Origin: an uncultured Ruminococcus sp.
Lineage (GTDB): Bacteria > Bacillota > Clostridia > Oscillospirales > Ruminococcaceae
NCBI GenBank assembly: GCA_946183385.1
Contig: CAMHBN010000120.1
Span: 1 to 6,162 of the forward strand
Length of the DNA: 6,162 nt
Reading direction: 5' to 3'
Each line of letters opens with the position of its first letter. Within the stretch, counting starts at the first letter, position 1. Both the position numbers and the translations under genes were made by a program. Of this stretch, positions 5,239-6,162 are shown piece by piece. Under the pieces are notes generated by a model. That model saw only the letters and a list, made by a program, of their open reading frames with translations, was not told where the DNA came from and made no database searches.

Positions 5239-6162
5239 ATGAAGAATAACAGATTAAAGTTTATTTCCATACTCGCTGCTGCGGCGCTGTTCACAGGCTG
5301 CGGAGCATTGAACGAATCAAGCTCGTCCTCCATGAGCGAGCCAACTACAAGCACGACCGAGTCAACAGAGGCAACCTCCGAAGGAGCAGAAGCTGCTACG
5401 GAAGCACAGGCAGCCGAAACAGTCGGAGCTCCCGAGAAGACCGACATCAACATCGGCTACCTCAACTCTACAGCTCACCTGCTCGCCTTCGTAGCGCAGG
5501 AGGAGGGCTACTTCAAGGAGGAAGGACTTAACGTTACACTCACGCAGTTTTCGAGTGCAGCCGAGCTCATTAACGGTATCGAATCCGACAAGCTCGACGT
5601 TGCGTTCATAGGCTCAGTCCCGACGCTGACCTTCCAGAGTCAGGGACACGAGGTCTCGATATTCGGCGGAGCGATGACGAATGGTCACGGCTATGTTATC
5701 AAGTCCGAATTCGCTGACAAGGACGAGGCAGGCGTGGAAGTCCTCAAGGGCAGAAACGTCGCCTCAGTCAAGAACAGCGTTCAGGACGCCGAGCTCCAGA
5801 TACTTCTGAAGAATGCGAACATCGAGATAGGCGAGGGCGACGACAAGGTCAACATCGTTTACTTCGACAGCCAGAAGGACGCATATGCGGCACTTCTCAA
5901 CAGCACCATTGACGCCGCTTCCGTTTACTCGCCGTATGCCTCGCTTGCAAAATCGCAGGGCTACAAGGTCGTTTACTACTGCGCACACGAGGAAGCTCTG
6001 AAAAATCAGCCTTGCTGCCGTCAGGTAGCCAAGACAGCGGCTCTCGGCGACACGCCGAATACGTTCGTAGCTATTGAGCGCGCGTTCATCAAGGCTTACC
6101 ACTTCACGCAGTCTGACCACGACAAGACTATCAAGGACGTCAAGAAGTACATCGACATCGAC
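5239..6162 (+). CDS. ABC transporter substrate-binding lipoprotein, SsuA/NMT1-like (C-terminus outside window)
   Basis: The frame is open from ATG 5239 to the window end, 308 codons. MKNNRLK, a hydrophobic stretch and the lipobox FTGC give a lipid-anchored Cys21. A Ser/Thr/Glu/Ala-rich linker follows (22-66). From residue 69 the pattern is that of the nitrate/sulfonate/taurine-type periplasmic-binding family: INIGYLNSTAHLLAFVAQEE, GYFKEEGLNVTL, a GI-x6-DVAFIGSVPTL block (113-130), and a second-lobe start NVASVKNSVQDAEL. A QPCCRQ motif lies at 257-262. It would deliver substrate to a permease and ATPase, probably encoded just past the window. The ribosome binding site AGGTGA (5227-5232) is six bases before the ATG. 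The substrate is not proven; the Rrf2 neighbour and Cys leader favour a sulfur compound such as a sulfonate or cysteine-related ligand. Confidence 0.88.
   Translation, partial: MKNNRLKFISILAAAALFTGCGALNESSSSSMSEPTTSTTESTEATSEGAEAATEAQAAETVGAPEKTDINIGYLNSTAHLLAFVAQEEGYFKEEGLNVTLTQFSSAAELINGIESDKLDVAFIGSVPTLTFQSQGHEVSIFGGAMTNGHGYVIKSEFADKDEAGVEVLKGRNVASVKNSVQDAELQILLKNANIEIGEGDDKVNIVYFDSQKDAYAALLNSTIDAASVYSPYASLAKSQGYKVVYYCAHEEALKNQPCCRQVAKTAALGDTPNTFVAIERAFIKAYHFTQSDHDKTIKDVKKYIDID

Noticed and set aside
1..6162. CRISPR array, tRNA, rRNA, insertion sequence or phage attachment site
   Set aside because: No regularly spaced repeats, tRNA-like cloverleaf, transposase frame or long terminal repeats were seen on either strand.

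Overview
The window looks like a chromosomal segment of a Ruminococcus-like gut or rumen clostridium. This rests on the moderately GC-rich coding sequence, strong AGGAGG/AGGTG ribosome binding sites, TGn-extended -10 promoters, and lipoproteins with long Ser/Thr/Glu-rich linkers after the lipobox. The genus is an inference from style, not from a database match.

Left part (1-2700, minus strand). A promoter at 2671-2699 appears to drive a two-gene unit through a leader of about 190 nt. The first gene (114-2474) encodes a 786-residue protein with a divergent TIR-like N-terminal domain, one membrane span and a WD40-like beta-propeller. The second gene (start at 99, cut by the window edge) begins with a canonical TIR box 1. 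Together they look like a membrane-linked TIR pair and are the best candidate here for a poorly described system, possibly in sensing or defence.

Middle (2500-4520). A divergent promoter drives a lipoprotein of 317 residues with a lipocalin-like domain and an IseA-like domain. A decayed, inverted fragment of a paralogue of this lipoprotein sits inside the leader of the TIR unit (2501-2650). Further right, a peptide deformylase gene survives as an N-terminal piece and a C-terminal piece that still has the HEIDH motif. The middle of the gene is deleted and the frame is broken, although its promoter and ribosome binding site look intact. About 350 bases without a clear gene follow, holding hairpins and one strong terminator (4445-4482).

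Right part (4525-6162). An Rrf2-family repressor (minus strand) is divergent from an SsuA/NMT1-type ABC substrate-binding lipoprotein (plus strand, open at the window end). Between them lie two facing promoters, two related AT-rich candidate operator motifs and an unlisted 21-codon leader peptide. The leader has its own ribosome binding site and tandem Cys codons. The arrangement suggests uptake of a sulfur compound controlled both by the Rrf2 protein and by cysteine-sensitive translation of the leader. This is inferred from architecture.
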